Shown piece by piece: positions 8,608 to 18,034 of a DNA stretch of 64,000 nucleotides. The translations under genes and the position numbers were made by a program. Position 1 is the first letter of the stretch, and each line of letters starts with the position of its first letter. This DNA comes from Cryobacterium gelidum (lineage in GTDB: Bacteria; Actinomycetota; Actinomycetes; Actinomycetales; Microbacteriaceae): positions 62,001-126,000 of the forward strand of contig NZ_SOHL01000013.1 in NCBI RefSeq assembly GCF_004403985.1, in the 5' to 3' direction. Under the pieces are notes generated by a model that saw only the letters and a list, made by a program, of their open reading frames with translations, ran no database searches and was not told the origin of the DNA.

Positions 8608-9924
8608 CTATTTACTCAGCAAAGCGACGGCTTCGACGTGATGAGTATTTGGAAACAGGTCAAAGGCGCGCAGTGTGCGCAGCTGGTATCCCTGTTTCTG
8701 GAACAGCGCGACGTCGCGGGCCAGGGCGACCGGGTCGCAGGCCACGTAGACGATTTGTTGCGGAGCGAGGGCGACCAGCTGGTCAACGACGACCTTGCCC
8801 GCTCCGGAGCGCGGCGGGTCGAGTACGACGGTGGCAGCGGTGAGCCGGGCACGCTCCGCGGCATCCGCTTCTCGCAGCAGGCGCTGCAGAAAGCGGTCGA
8901 CGCGGTCGGCCTCGGCCGTGGCGCCGGCCCATTCCTTGAGGTTGCGGGCAGCGAAAGCCACCGCCTCGGGGTCGCTTTCTACCGAGGTGATGCGGGTCGA
9001 CTGGCCGAACTTGTCGCCGACGGCCGCGGCGAGCAGGCCGACACCGCCGTAGAGGTCGAGGTTGGAGGCGCGCGGGTCGAACATGGCGGGATCGATGATG
9101 TTCTGCACCGCGTGGTATAGGGTGTCGGCGGCCATCGAGTGCACCTGCCAGAAGCCCGACCGGTCCAGTTCGAACTCGCGGTCGGCGACGATCTCGTGAA
9201 TGAGACCGTGCGGCACCTTCTTGGGCTTGCCGTTGGCATCTTTGGCCGAGACGAGCACCTGCACGTCGCCCTTGCTCGGCGCGACCAGGTCGACTTTCGC
9301 CGCGTTGTGAAAGAGCGTGTCGAGCGGGGCGCGCAGTTCGAGCTCGTGCTCGGCGAGCGGCAGGTCATCGACGGGAATCACCCGATGACTGCGCGCGGCG
9401 TACGGGCCGATGGTTCCGTCGGCTGCCACATGCAGGCTCACCCTGGTGCGCCATCCGGTGCCGTCCATCGCATCGCCGGGGCTGGCTTTCGGGCTGACCG
9501 CGACCGGCTCAACCACAACGGATGTGTCCAGACCGGCCATGCGCTGCAGCGCGTCGGCGAGAACCTGGCGCTTGAGTTCGCGCTGAAAACTGAGTTCGAT
9601 GTGGCCGAACTCGGCGCCGCCGGCGCGGTCTTCCGGTGCGCGATCAACGGATGCCGCGCCCCAGATGTGCGGCTGCCGTTCGCCGGCGGCGTCGATGACG
9701 GCGACAGTTTCCGCGCGCCAGAAGCTTTTGTGATTGGCCTCGGTGAGGCGGGCTCGCACCCGTTCGCCGGGCAGGGTATCACTGACGAAAATCACGCGAC
9801 CTTCGTGGCGGGCGACGAAGATTCCGCCGTGCGCGACGTTGGTGATGTCCAGCTCGAGCTCGTCACCGACGCTCGCAGACGGGGTCGGGTCGGGGGCCTG
9901 GGGCTGGGAACTCGTGTTGCTCAT
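8608..9924 (-). CDS. TrmA/RlmD-family 23S rRNA or tRNA (uracil-5-)-methyltransferase
   Basis: This 438-residue S-adenosylmethionine-dependent enzyme has an N-terminal TRAM RNA-binding domain (VGDELELDITNVAHGG, residues about 20-85) and a C-terminal Rossmann methyltransferase domain. Diagnostic motifs are LDLYGGVGLLA (SAM binding), VVLDPPRSGAG, and YVACDPVALARD, whose cysteine is the expected nucleophile attacking C6 of uracil. A histidine/glutamate-rich end (THHVEAVALL) closes the family fold. ATG 9924 is preferred over the ATG six codons upstream because the latter starts inside AT-poor spacer without a ribosome site. Which uracil is methylated cannot be decided here. Confidence 0.9.
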   Translation of the reverse strand: MSNTSSQPQAPDPTPSASVGDELELDITNVAHGGIFVARHEGRVIFVSDTLPGERVRARLTEANHKSFWRAETVAVIDAAGERQPHIWGAASVDRAPEDRAGGAEFGHIELSFQRELKRQVLADALQRMAGLDTSVVVEPVAVSPKASPGDAMDGTGWRTRVSLHVAADGTIGPYAARSHRVIPVDDLPLAEHELELRAPLDTLFHNAAKVDLVAPSKGDVQVLVSAKDANGKPKKVPHGLIHEIVADREFELDRSGFWQVHSMAADTLYHAVQNIIDPAMFDPRASNLDLYGGVGLLAAAVGDKFGQSTRITSVESDPEAVAFAARNLKEWAGATAEADRVDRFLQRLLREADAAERARLTAATVVLDPPRSGAGKVVVDQLVALAPQQIVYVACDPVALARDVALFQKQGYQLRTLRAFDLFPNTHHVEAVALLSK

Positions 9925-10007
9925 CTCTTGATGATCCCACACCGCTTCGCGACTGCCCGTTCTGGCCTGCTTGAATGGATGCTCCGCTCCCGTTTACGAA
10001 GGAAAGC

Positions 10008-10661
10008 ATGCGCCTCTACTTGGCCTCCACGTCTCCCGCCCGACTCGCCCTGCTGCGGGCGGCCGGCATCGAACCGGTGCTGATCGACCCCGCCGTCGAC
10101 GAGGCGCGGGTCGTTGCCGAGACCGAAGCGTCGCGCGGCGATGCGTTGGAGCCGCGCGTTCTCGTGGAGTTGCTGGCGCGCGCGAAGGCGGAGGCGGCGG
10201 CGGCATCCGCTCTACTGACGGAGCCGCTGGACGGGCTGCTGCTGGGCGGCGACTCGGTGTTCGTGCTCGATGGCGTCATTTACGGCAAACCGCACACGGC
10301 CCAGACTGCGCGGGAGCGGTGGGAGCGCCAGCGCGGGCGCACCGGCACACTCTATTCCGGCCACTGGCTGATCGAGGTCGAGGAGGGCGTACCCGGCCGG
10401 GCGATCGGCGCGGTCGCTGAGGCCGAGGTGACCTTTGCCGACGATCTCGACGACGCTGAGCTCGACGCCTATGTCGCCACCGGTGAACCCCTGTACGTGG
10501 CGGGTGCGTTCACGATCGACAGCCTGGGCGCTCCCTTTATCACGAGCATTGTCGGCGATCCGTCGACCGTCGTTGGTTTGTCGCTGCCAACGCTGCGGCG
10601 CCTGGTGCGCGGGCTGGGACACGAGTGGCCCACCCTGTGGAATCGCCCGGGAGCGCTGTAA
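10008..10661 (+). CDS. maf: Maf-family nucleotide pyrophosphatase
   Basis: Maf proteins hydrolyse dTTP/UTP or modified nucleotides to monophosphates, acting as house-cleaning enzymes. The 217-residue protein opens with MRLYLASTSPARLALL, the family signature (S-x-S-P-x-R), and has the metal/substrate region GGDSVFVLDGVIYGKP near residue 80 and the C-terminal SIVGDPSTVVGLSLP. The start at 10008 is supported by AAGGAAAG just upstream; an in-frame ATG at 9975 lacks one. It sits immediately before the biotin-carrying carboxylase alpha gene, as in related genomes. The central insert is rich in arginine and glutamate. Confidence 0.92.
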   Translation: MRLYLASTSPARLALLRAAGIEPVLIDPAVDEARVVAETEASRGDALEPRVLVELLARAKAEAAAASALLTEPLDGLLLGGDSVFVLDGVIYGKPHTAQTARERWERQRGRTGTLYSGHWLIEVEEGVPGRAIGAVAEAEVTFADDLDDAELDAYVATGEPLYVAGAFTIDSLGAPFITSIVGDPSTVVGLSLPTLRRLVRGLGHEWPTLWNRPGAL

Positions 10662-10739
10662 TTGTAGGCATCCGCAATATTCTGCCGGGCCTTTTGTGGG
10701 ACAGAACCAAAAGGGAGAGGACGGTGGGCAATAGGCTAA

Positions 10740-12518
10740 GTGACTGTGTCACTCATAACGAAGGTCCTCATCGCCAACCGAGGCGAGATCGCCGTTCGGG
10801 TCATCCGTGCCGCGAAGGACAGTGGAATTCTCTCTGTTGCCGTCTACGCCGACCAGGACCGCGATTCCCTGCACGCCCGTCTCGCTGACGAGGCGTACGG
10901 ACTCGACGGCACCAGCGGCGCAGAAACCTACCTCGTCATCGACAAGATTCTCTCGATTGCCCGGCGGTGCGGTGCGGATGCCGTGCACCCCGGCTATGGC
11001 TTTCTCGCCGAGAATGCGGACTTCGCCCGCGCCGTGATCGGCGCCGGACTCACCTGGATCGGGCCGTCACCCGAGGCGATCGAGCAACTCGGCGATAAGG
11101 TCTCCGCCCGGCATATCGCCGAAAAGGTCAACGCTCCGATGGCGCCCGGCACCCTCAACCCCTGCATTGACGCGGCCGAGGTGCTCGCCTTCGTCGATGT
11201 GCACGGCCTGCCCGTGGCGATCAAGGCCGCCTTCGGTGGCGGCGGACGTGGCCTCAAGGTTGCCCGTACCCGCGACGAGGTTGCCGAGATGTTCGACTCC
11301 GCCACCCGCGAGGCCATCACCGCCTTCGGCCGCGGCGAATGCTTCGTCGAGAAGTACCTCGATTCCCCCCGCCACGTTGAGACCCAGTGCCTTGCCGACA
11401 TGTACGGCAACGTCGTCGTCGTGTCGACGCGCGACTGCTCGCTGCAGCGCCGGCACCAGAAGCTCGTCGAGGAGGCGCCCGCGCCGTTCCTGACCGAAGC
11501 CCAGACCACGGAAATGTACCGGGCGTCCAAGGCCATTTTGAAGGAGGTCGGCTATCTCGGGGCCGGCACCTGCGAGTTTCTCATCGGCCAGGACGGGACG
11601 GTGTCGTTCCTCGAGGTCAACACCCGCCTGCAGGTTGAGCACACCGTCTCCGAAGAGGTCACCGGCATCGACCTGGTACGCGAACAGTTCCGCCTCGCCG
11701 AGGGTGGCGAGCTGACCTATGGCGACCCGGTCGCATCCGCTCACTCCTTTGAATTTCGCATCAACGGCGAGGATGCCGGCCGCGGCTTCCTGCCAGCACC
11801 CGGCCCGGTGCACGTGTTCAAACCCTCGGGGGGCCCCGGCGTGCGCGTCGACACCGGCGTGCAGTCCGGCGATGTGATCAGCGGATCGTTCGACTCGCTT
11901 ATCGCCAAGCTCATCGTCACCGGCGCGACCCGTGAAGAGGCCCTCGAGCGCTCACGTCGAGCACTCGACGAGTTCGAGGTGGCCGGCTTGCCAACCGTGC
12001 TGCCCTTTCACCGGAAGGTCGTGCGGGATCCCGCGTTCGCGCCGACCGACGGTAAGCCGTTCACCGTCTTCACCCGTTGGATCGAAACCGAGTTCGACAA
12101 CGACATCGAACCGTGGACCGGCAGCATGGAAGACACCACGGGGCCGCAGAAACGGCACAGCATCGTCGTTGAGGTGGAGGGACGCCGCATCGAGGTGACC
12201 CTGCCCACCCGGCTGCTGCCCGGCGGCGCGAGCGCCCGTTCGGTCGGTCCAGCGCCCCGGCGCCGCGGCGGCCTGACGGCCGTCGACACCGCCACCGGAG
12301 ACGCCATCAAGGCGCCGATGCAGGCGACCATTGTGAAGCTGCTCGTTGCCGCGGGCGACACGGTCATCAAGGGCGACCTGCTGCTCGTTCTCGAGGCCAT
12401 GAAGATGGAGCAGCCGCTCGTCGCCCACCGTGACGGCACCGTCGGCAACGTCAGTGCCGTCGTCGGCGAAACGGTCTCCTCCGGCTCGGTGCTACTGACG
12501 GTCTCCGACGCCGTCTAG
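10740..12518 (+). CDS. accA3: Acyl-CoA carboxylase alpha subunit (biotin carboxylase + BCCP)
   Basis: This 592-residue protein carboxylates its own biotin with ATP and bicarbonate and hands the carboxyl group to a beta subunit such as the one at 3339. The biotin carboxylase domain begins [20 protein letters not shown], has the ATP-grasp loop [12 protein letters not shown] near residue 165 and [12 protein letters not shown] near 295. The C-terminal biotinyl domain has EAMKMEQ with Lys555 as the expected biotinylation site. The alpha/beta/epsilon set suggests an acetyl-/propionyl-CoA carboxylase for malonyl- or methylmalonyl-CoA supply. The start is the GTG at 10740; GTG 10746 is possible. The symbol follows the mycobacterial name and is only indicative. 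Confidence 0.93.
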   Translation: MTVSLITKVLIANRGEIAVRVIRAAKDSGILSVAVYADQDRDSLHARLADEAYGLDGTSGAETYLVIDKILSIARRCGADAVHPGYGFLAENADFARAVIGAGLTWIGPSPEAIEQLGDKVSARHIAEKVNAPMAPGTLNPCIDAAEVLAFVDVHGLPVAIKAAFGGGGRGLKVARTRDEVAEMFDSATREAITAFGRGECFVEKYLDSPRHVETQCLADMYGNVVVVSTRDCSLQRRHQKLVEEAPAPFLTEAQTTEMYRASKAILKEVGYLGAGTCEFLIGQDGTVSFLEVNTRLQVEHTVSEEVTGIDLVREQFRLAEGGELTYGDPVASAHSFEFRINGEDAGRGFLPAPGPVHVFKPSGGPGVRVDTGVQSGDVISGSFDSLIAKLIVTGATREEALERSRRALDEFEVAGLPTVLPFHRKVVRDPAFAPTDGKPFTVFTRWIETEFDNDIEPWTGSMEDTTGPQKRHSIVVEVEGRRIEVTLPTRLLPGGASARSVGPAPRRRGGLTAVDTATGDAIKAPMQATIVKLLVAAGDTVIKGDLLLVLEAMKMEQPLVAHRDGTVGNVSAVVGETVSSGSVLLTVSDAV

Positions 12519-12546
12519 GCCCACGACACCCGGTAGGTGACCTGCC

Positions 12547-12613
12547 GTCGGGGCGGGTTTTCCGCACTGCCTGAGCGAGCAGCGGATGACCCGCTCGCGC
12601 GGCCCACCCCGAC
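12547..12613. terminator. Large imperfect inverted repeat between convergent genes
   Basis: GTCGGGGCGGG at 12547-12557 pairs with CCCACCCCGAC at 12603-12613 with one mismatch. Inside it, ccgcactgc can pair with gcagcgg. It fills most of the 103-base gap between the carboxylase alpha gene and the convergent lpdA-like gene, so a bidirectional terminator is likely. There is no T-run. Confidence 0.5.
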
Positions 12614-12621
12614 AACTTCTT

Positions 12622-14058
12622 CTACAGCACGACGTGCATCGCCCGGGCCGCATCGGTAATCGATCCGGTGAGCGAGGGGTAGACCGGGAACGTGCGCGCG
12701 ACCTCGTCGACGGTGAGCCGATGCTCCACCGCGAGCGCGAGCGGAAAAATGAGCTCGCTGGCTTTCGGGGCCACGATGACGCCGCCGATAACCGTGCCAC
12801 TGCCGGTGCGGGCGAACAGCTTGACGAAGCCGTCCTTGATCCCCATCATCTTGGCCCGCGGGTTCGACGAGAGCGGAAGCTTGTAGATCTCACCCTGGGC
12901 GAGTCCGTCTTCGATCTGCTTCTGGGTATAGCCGACGGTCGCGATTTCGGGCTGGGTGAAGATGTTCGCGGCCACGTTACGGATCTCGATCGGATTGACG
13001 GTGTCGCCCATCGCGTGGAACACCGCGGTGCGGCCCATCATCGACGCCACCGATGCCAGCGGGATCTCGGTCGTGCAGTCCCCGGCCGCATAAATGTTTG
13101 GAATCGAGGTGCGGGCAACCCGGTTGACCTGGATATGCCCGGAGTCGGTGACCTGGACACCGGCCTGTTCAAGGCCGATGTTGGCGGTGTTCGGAATGGA
13201 GCCGACGGCGATGAGGCAGTGGCTGCCCTCGACCGTGCGACCGTCTTCGAGGACGGCGACGACGCCGGTTGTGGTGCGTTCGACCGAGGAGGCCCGCGAC
13301 TTGGAGAGCACGGTCATGCCGTTGCGCTTGAAGACGTTCTCGATCACGTTGGCGGCGTCGGCGTCTTCACCGGGCAGAACCTGGTCGCGGCTGGAGATGA
13401 GGGTGACCTCCGCGCCCAGGGCGCGGTAGGCCGAGGCGAACTCGGCACCGGTGACACCGGAGCCGACCACGATGAGGTGTTCCGGAATAGCCTTGAGGTT
13501 GTAGAGCTGGGTCCAGGTGAGAATGCGTTCACCGTCGGGCATCGCAGAGGCCAGCACGCGCGGGCTGGCTCCCACCGAGACAACGAGGGTGTCGGCGTCG
13601 ATGCGGTCGAAGTCGGTGGCCGTCGCGTCACCCGAGGTGGCGACGATGATGCCGGAGGTGCCGTCGAGACGTCCGTGGCCCTGCACGTAGCGCACGCCGG
13701 CCCGAATGAGCGTCGCCTTCATATCTTCGGACTGCTGGCGGGCGAGGGCAAGCAGGCGTTTGTTCACGGCGGCCAGGTTGATGGCCACTTCCGGGCGCAG
13801 CGGTTTTCCGGTGTCGCCGCGCACGAAGAACTGCACACCCAGATCGGTGGCTTCTCCGATCGAGTTCGCGGCCTCGGCCGTCGCGATGAGGGATTTGGAG
13901 GGGACGACATCCGTTATCACCGCGGAACCGCCGACACCGACGCTCTCGATGAGAGTGACATCGGCACCCTGTTGTGCTCCGGCGATGGCCGCTTCGTATC
14001 CGCCGGGCCCACCGCCTAAAACTACAATGCGCTGCTTGCGTTCGAACTCATAGGCCAT
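12622..14058 (-). CDS. lpdA: NAD(P)H-quinone dehydrogenase, LpdA type (lipoamide-dehydrogenase fold without the redox disulfide)
   Basis: This 478-residue flavoprotein of the pyridine nucleotide-disulfide oxidoreductase family has the FAD-binding IVVLGGGPGGYEAA at residues 11-24, the NAD(P)-binding IVVGSGVTGAEFASAY, and IYAAGDCT for the second FAD contact. In true lipoamide dehydrogenases two cysteines lie in GGTCLNVGCIPSK. Here the aligned segment is GGSAVITDVVPSK, with Ala46 and Val51 in place of the cysteines. That is the pattern of mycobacterial LpdA, described as a quinone reductase that does not act on lipoamide. ATG 14058 is used; ATG 14067 is an alternative. Confidence 0.88.
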   Translation of the reverse strand: MAYEFERKQRIVVLGGGPGGYEAAIAGAQQGADVTLIESVGVGGSAVITDVVPSKSLIATAEAANSIGEATDLGVQFFVRGDTGKPLRPEVAINLAAVNKRLLALARQQSEDMKATLIRAGVRYVQGHGRLDGTSGIIVATSGDATATDFDRIDADTLVVSVGASPRVLASAMPDGERILTWTQLYNLKAIPEHLIVVGSGVTGAEFASAYRALGAEVTLISSRDQVLPGEDADAANVIENVFKRNGMTVLSKSRASSVERTTTGVVAVLEDGRTVEGSHCLIAVGSIPNTANIGLEQAGVQVTDSGHIQVNRVARTSIPNIYAAGDCTTEIPLASVASMMGRTAVFHAMGDTVNPIEIRNVAANIFTQPEIATVGYTQKQIEDGLAQGEIYKLPLSSNPRAKMMGIKDGFVKLFARTGSGTVIGGVIVAPKASELIFPLALAVEHRLTVDEVARTFPVYPSLTGSITDAARAMHVVL

Positions 14059-14240
14059 GTACTCCATTCTCTCAACCCACGCAGCCCCCGCCAAACCGCG
14101 AAAGCGGCCGGGCAGACCAGTCTGTCCTTCGAACAAGACGAAATCGAGCCGAATGGCCATCAGGGCGGCCGCTCGGCGCGCCGATGAGCAGAATTCGCAC
14201 AGAATCTCCGTGCCGTTGGCGGGGGTTCTAGAGTAGTGAA

Positions 14241-15074
14241 ATGTTCACGAACGAGATCAACCCGTTAGACCTGCCCGAAACAGATCCGTTTGAGGCTGCA
14301 CGGTCGGCCGCCGCGGAGATCGCCGGCATCACGGGAGTACCCCGGCACGACATTGCTCTCACACTCGGCAGCGGCTGGGCCAAAGCCGCCGACCTGATCG
14401 GCGAGACGACGCACACCGTGTCCGCCGCGGACATCACCGGGTTCAGCGCTCCCGCACTGGCCGGCCACGCGGGTACGCTGCGCTCGATTTTGCTGCCCAG
14501 CGGTAAGCGCGCGCTCGTGATCGGCGCCCGCACGCATTACTACGAGGGCCACGGCGTGCGTCGCGTCGTGCACAGTGTGCGCACGGCGGCGGCGGCCGGA
14601 GCGACGACGATGATCCTGACCAACGGGGCCGGCGGAATCCGTGAGTCCTGGAAGCCGGGCACCCCGGTGCTGATCAGCGACCACATCAACCTGACCTTTG
14701 ATTCCCCGCTCGAGGGCGCGACCTTCGTCGACCTGACCGACTTGTACTCCAAGCGGCTGCGCGATCTCGCGCGTGGAATCGACCCGACCCTCGACGAGGG
14801 TGTGTACTGCCAGTTTCGCGGGCCGCACTATGAGACGCCGGCCGAGGTGCAGATGGCCAAGGCCATCGGCGGCCACATCGTGGGCATGTCGACCGCGCTC
14901 GAGGCCATCGCCGCCCGGCAGGCCGGCATGGAGGTTCTGGGCCTCTCGCTCATCACCAACCTCGCCGCCGGCATCCAGACCACACCGCTCAGTCACGGCG
15001 AGGTCATCGAGGCCGGCACGCTGGCCGAACCGGTGATCAGCGCGCTCCTCGCGCGGATCGTGGCCGCCCTGTGA
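14241..15074 (+). CDS. punA: Purine-nucleoside phosphorylase (trimeric PNP type)
   Basis: PNP splits inosine, guanosine and their deoxy forms with phosphate into the base and (deoxy)ribose-1-phosphate. The 277-residue length and motifs match the trimeric PNP/MTAP family: LGSGWAKAAD near residue 35, RTHYYEGHG with the phosphate-contacting histidine near 95, ILTNGAGGIRE near 120 and the substrate loop QFRGPHYETPAE followed by VGMSTALEAI. Its stop overlaps the GTG start of the phosphosugar mutase by 4 bases. It would feed ribose-1-phosphate to that mutase, with adenosine deaminase at 18035-19153 completing the salvage set. Confidence 0.94.
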   Translation: MFTNEINPLDLPETDPFEAARSAAAEIAGITGVPRHDIALTLGSGWAKAADLIGETTHTVSAADITGFSAPALAGHAGTLRSILLPSGKRALVIGARTHYYEGHGVRRVVHSVRTAAAAGATTMILTNGAGGIRESWKPGTPVLISDHINLTFDSPLEGATFVDLTDLYSKRLRDLARGIDPTLDEGVYCQFRGPHYETPAEVQMAKAIGGHIVGMSTALEAIAARQAGMEVLGLSLITNLAAGIQTTPLSHGEVIEAGTLAEPVISALLARIVAAL

Positions 15075-17188
15075 CCGGCAGCGACCGTCACGACGCGAGC
15101 GGCTTAGCCCATCGCGACGAGAGCGGCGAGCGGCCCGAAAAACGCACCGGTGGTCGCCATTCCGGCCCACCAGCGGATGACGCCTCGCCGGCCACCCCGA
15201 ATATCGCCCACGACGTCGCCGATACCGATGCGGCCGACGAGATCCGCACTCCCACCCGCGCCCTGCCGATCGTGCCGGACAGCGACGACGCCGGCTCCGA
15301 GCCGACGGTTGCCAGGGAGAACATCGTGCAGAACAACGACGACGACCTCGACGAAGCGACGATGGCCATTCAAACGATCACGCCCGACGGCAACGCGGAT
15401 GGTGTTGCGGATGATGACGTCGTCGACCTTGCTACCGCGCCGGTCGCGCAGGAGACCCCGAAGACCTCGGACACTGCGACCGACCGTACCGCGGCGCTGC
15501 TGCAGGCCGCGCGGGCCTGGCTGAATCAGGATCCCGACCCGGAGACGCAGGCGCAGCTGCGCGCACTCATCAACGCCGTCGACGACGGCGACACCGTGGC
15601 CCTCTCCAACCTGCACTCCCGGTTCGACACCCGGCTCGCCTTCGGCACAGCCGGGCTGCGCGGCGAAATCGCTGCCGGACCGAACCGGATGAACCGCGTG
15701 CTGGTCTCGCAGACTGCGGCCGGTCTGGCCACCTACCTGCGGCGTCATGCCGCGCCGGGCGTGACGCCGTCGGTGGTCATCGGCTACGACGGACGCAAGA
15801 ACTCGCAGATCTTTGCGACGGACACGGCGTCGCTCATGGCCGGCGCCGGGGTGCGCGCCATCCTCCTGCCGCGTCTGCTTCCCACGCCGGTACTCGCCTT
15901 CGCGGTGCGACACCTCGACGCGAGCTGCGGCGTGATGGTGACGGCCTCGCACAACCCGGCCAACGACAACGGCTACAAGGTCTATCTGGGCGGCGCGAAT
16001 AACGGCGCCCAGATCGTCTCCCCCGACGATAAGGCCATCTCGGACGAGATTCTGCGTGTGGCTGCCGACGAGCACGTGCCGCACCTGCCGCGTGGCAGTT
16101 ACGAAACAGCCGACGAAGACGTCGTGCAGGCCTACATCATTCAGACCGCGGGCCTCGCCCACACACCGCGCGCGCAGGTGAACGCGGTGTACACCGCCAT
16201 GCACGGCGTCGGCTGGGACACCACCCGCCGGGTGCTTGAAAAGGCCGGATTCGACCTGCCGACCCTCGTCGACGCGCAGATCGCCCCGGACGCCGCCTTC
16301 CCCACCGTGGCATTTCCGAACCCGGAAGAACCCGGCGCGATGGATCTCGCCTACGAGACCGCGCGCGAGGTGAGCGCCGAGCTCATCATCGCCAATGATC
16401 CGGATGCCGACCGCCTCGCCGTCGCCATCCCCGACCTGTCCAGCGCGAGCGGATACCGCCGCCTCAGCGGCAACGAGGTCGGCGCCATCCTCGGCTGGCG
16501 CGCCGCCGCGCTGGCCGCATCGCCCGACGGCGACACCGACGGCGGCCTCGCGGAGAACACCGGCACGCTCGCCTGCTCGATCGTGTCGTCGCCGGCGCTA
16601 CGCGCGGTAGCGGATGCCTACGGCCTGCGTTTCGTAGAAACCCTCACCGGGTTCAAATGGGTGTCGCGGGTGCCGGACCTCATCTACGGCTTCGAAGAGG
16701 CCCTCGGCTACCTGGTCAACCCGGACACCGTGCGCGACAAGGACGGCATCTCGGCCGCCGTCGTGCTGCTCTCGCTCGTGAGCGACCTCAAGTCGGAGGG
16801 GAAGACCCTCGCCGGCTATCTGGACCTGTTCAGTGAGAAGTTCGGACACTTCGCGTCGGGGCAGATCTCTGTGCGGGTGAGTGAACTGTCGACCATTGCG
16901 CTGGTCATGACTCGGCTGCGGGAGTCCCCGCCGACGCACGTGGGCCGCATTCGGGTTGACGAGATCGATGACTTTCGGTGGGGGTTTGGTGACCTGCCCC
17001 CGAGTGACGTCTTGCGCATCCGCCTGACCGACGGATCACGTGTGATGGTGCGCCCGAGCGGAACCGAACCCAAGCTCAAGGTATACATCGACACCCGCTG
17101 CACGGTCGGTACCCTGGTGGAGCGTCGTTCCGCCGCGCAGGCCGCCCTCGACGAACTCGACCGTGGCATGCGCGCCCTGATCGCGTAG
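15071..17188 (+). CDS. Phospho-sugar mutase (PGM2/phosphopentomutase-like) with long acidic N-terminal extension
   Basis: The catalytic part, about residues 140-705, is an alpha-D-phosphohexomutase with the phosphoserine loop TASHNPANDNG (Ser293), the magnesium loop NDPDADR (443, 445, 447), the sugar loop GFEEALGY and the phosphate-binding RPSGTEPKLKVYID. About 565 residues fits the PGM2/YhxB group, which includes phosphopentomutases, and not the shorter GlmM/ManB group. Coupling to the PNP gene favours interconversion of (deoxy)ribose-1-phosphate and 5-phosphate. The first 138 residues are low-complexity and rich in Asp, Ala, Thr and Pro, with no recognisable domain. ATG 15362 (residue 98) is an alternative start, so the 5' end is uncertain. 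Confidence 0.85.
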   Translation: MTGSDRHDASGLAHRDESGERPEKRTGGRHSGPPADDASPATPNIAHDVADTDAADEIRTPTRALPIVPDSDDAGSEPTVARENIVQNNDDDLDEATMAIQTITPDGNADGVADDDVVDLATAPVAQETPKTSDTATDRTAALLQAARAWLNQDPDPETQAQLRALINAVDDGDTVALSNLHSRFDTRLAFGTAGLRGEIAAGPNRMNRVLVSQTAAGLATYLRRHAAPGVTPSVVIGYDGRKNSQIFATDTASLMAGAGVRAILLPRLLPTPVLAFAVRHLDASCGVMVTASHNPANDNGYKVYLGGANNGAQIVSPDDKAISDEILRVAADEHVPHLPRGSYETADEDVVQAYIIQTAGLAHTPRAQVNAVYTAMHGVGWDTTRRVLEKAGFDLPTLVDAQIAPDAAFPTVAFPNPEEPGAMDLAYETAREVSAELIIANDPDADRLAVAIPDLSSASGYRRLSGNEVGAILGWRAAALAASPDGDTDGGLAENTGTLACSIVSSPALRAVADAYGLRFVETLTGFKWVSRVPDLIYGFEEALGYLVNPDTVRDKDGISAAVVLLSLVSDLKSEGKTLAGYLDLFSEKFGHFASGQISVRVSELSTIALVMTRLRESPPTHVGRIRVDEIDDFRWGFGDLPPSDVLRIRLTDGSRVMVRPSGTEPKLKVYIDTRCTVGTLVERRSAAQAALDELDRGMRALIA

Positions 17189-17276
17189 GGGTTGGCCGTC
17201 CCCTGCGCGCATCGGTGAGTTGGCGCGACTCTGGAGCGCGCTTCCGCACGGGCGGGCCCACGGCCCGGCGACGCGG

Positions 17277-17552
17277 TTAGGATCCGAGCGAGATCTCAAG
17301 TTTGGCGACGAGTTCGTCGAGGTCGAAGTAGTTGTTGATGACGATGACGTCGGCATTGGTCTTGCCGATCGCGTCGACGAGCTCCGACGACGTCAGAATG
17401 ACCTGGGCGTCGGCCGCGGCGGCACGCACGCCGGCGACATCCGTGGCCTGCACGCTCGCCTGGATGTCGAGGCGTTCCAGGGCGCGCTCGGCGTTGACCT
17501 TGAGGATGGCCGAGGTACCCAGGCCGACGCCGCACATCACGACGATCTTCAT
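17277..17552 (-). CDS. PTS sugar transporter subunit IIB (ascorbate/galactitol type)
   Basis: This 91-residue protein starts MKIVVMCGVGLGTSAILKVN, in which Cys7 is the expected phospho-cysteine and the following loop is the phosphate-binding loop of lactose/galactitol/ascorbate-type IIB domains. It would accept phosphate from the IIA protein encoded by the neighbour, whose stop overlaps this start by 1 base (TGATG). No IIC permease gene is next to the pair. The gene is convergent with the phosphosugar mutase. Confidence 0.85.
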   Translation of the reverse strand: MKIVVMCGVGLGTSAILKVNAERALERLDIQASVQATDVAGVRAAAADAQVILTSSELVDAIGKTNADVIVINNYFDLDELVAKLEISLGS

Positions 17553-17998
17553 CAGGCGGTCTGTCCGAACACGCTCTGCACGAACTCGGCGGTGGTCGCG
17601 CCGACCAGGGCTGGAATCACCGCGGGGTCGTTGAACACGTTGGCGAGTTCGGCGACGAACTGCAGGTGGTCGTCTGCGCCGGCCACGGCCAGGCCGACGA
17701 TCACGCTAACCGGGTCGTTGTGTGGGTGCCCGAAGGCGACCGGCTCGACGAGGGTGACCACGCAGAGGCCGTCGGAGAGGACATCCGCTCCGGGGCGGGC
17801 ATGGGCCAGCGCCAGTCCGGGCGCGATGACGATGTAAGCGCCAAATTCGCGAATCACCGCGATCATGCGTTCGGTGTACGCGGAGGTCGTAACACCGGAA
17901 CGCACGAGGGCGTCACCGGCTGCCCAAATGGCGGCCGGCCAGTCGTCGACGTGCGCGCCGATTGTGATGGCGTCAAGCGGGAGGTGCGGGAGTGGCAT
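17552..17998 (-). CDS. PTS sugar transporter subunit IIA (mannitol/fructose family)
   Basis: This 148-residue IIA protein has the active-site segment IVIAPGLALAHARPG, with His66 expected to be phosphorylated by HPr, followed by the NDPVSVIVGLAVAGADDHLQFV region typical of PTS_EIIA type 2 domains. ATG 17998 is preferred to the GTG at 18004 because GAAAG lies 5 bases upstream of it. It lies 36 bases after the adenosine deaminase stop on the same strand and may be in one transcript with it. Confidence 0.85.
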   Translation of the reverse strand: MPLPHLPLDAITIGAHVDDWPAAIWAAGDALVRSGVTTSAYTERMIAVIREFGAYIVIAPGLALAHARPGADVLSDGLCVVTLVEPVAFGHPHNDPVSVIVGLAVAGADDHLQFVAELANVFNDPAVIPALVGATTAEFVQSVFGQTA

Positions 17999-18034
17999 GG
18001 TCACTTTCGGATAAGTGGGGTCGTGCTGGTGAGA

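Noticed and set aside
12586-14019. 477-codon rightward frame opposite lpdA
   Set aside because: Antisense shadow of a gene with strong FAD and NAD motifs on the other strand.
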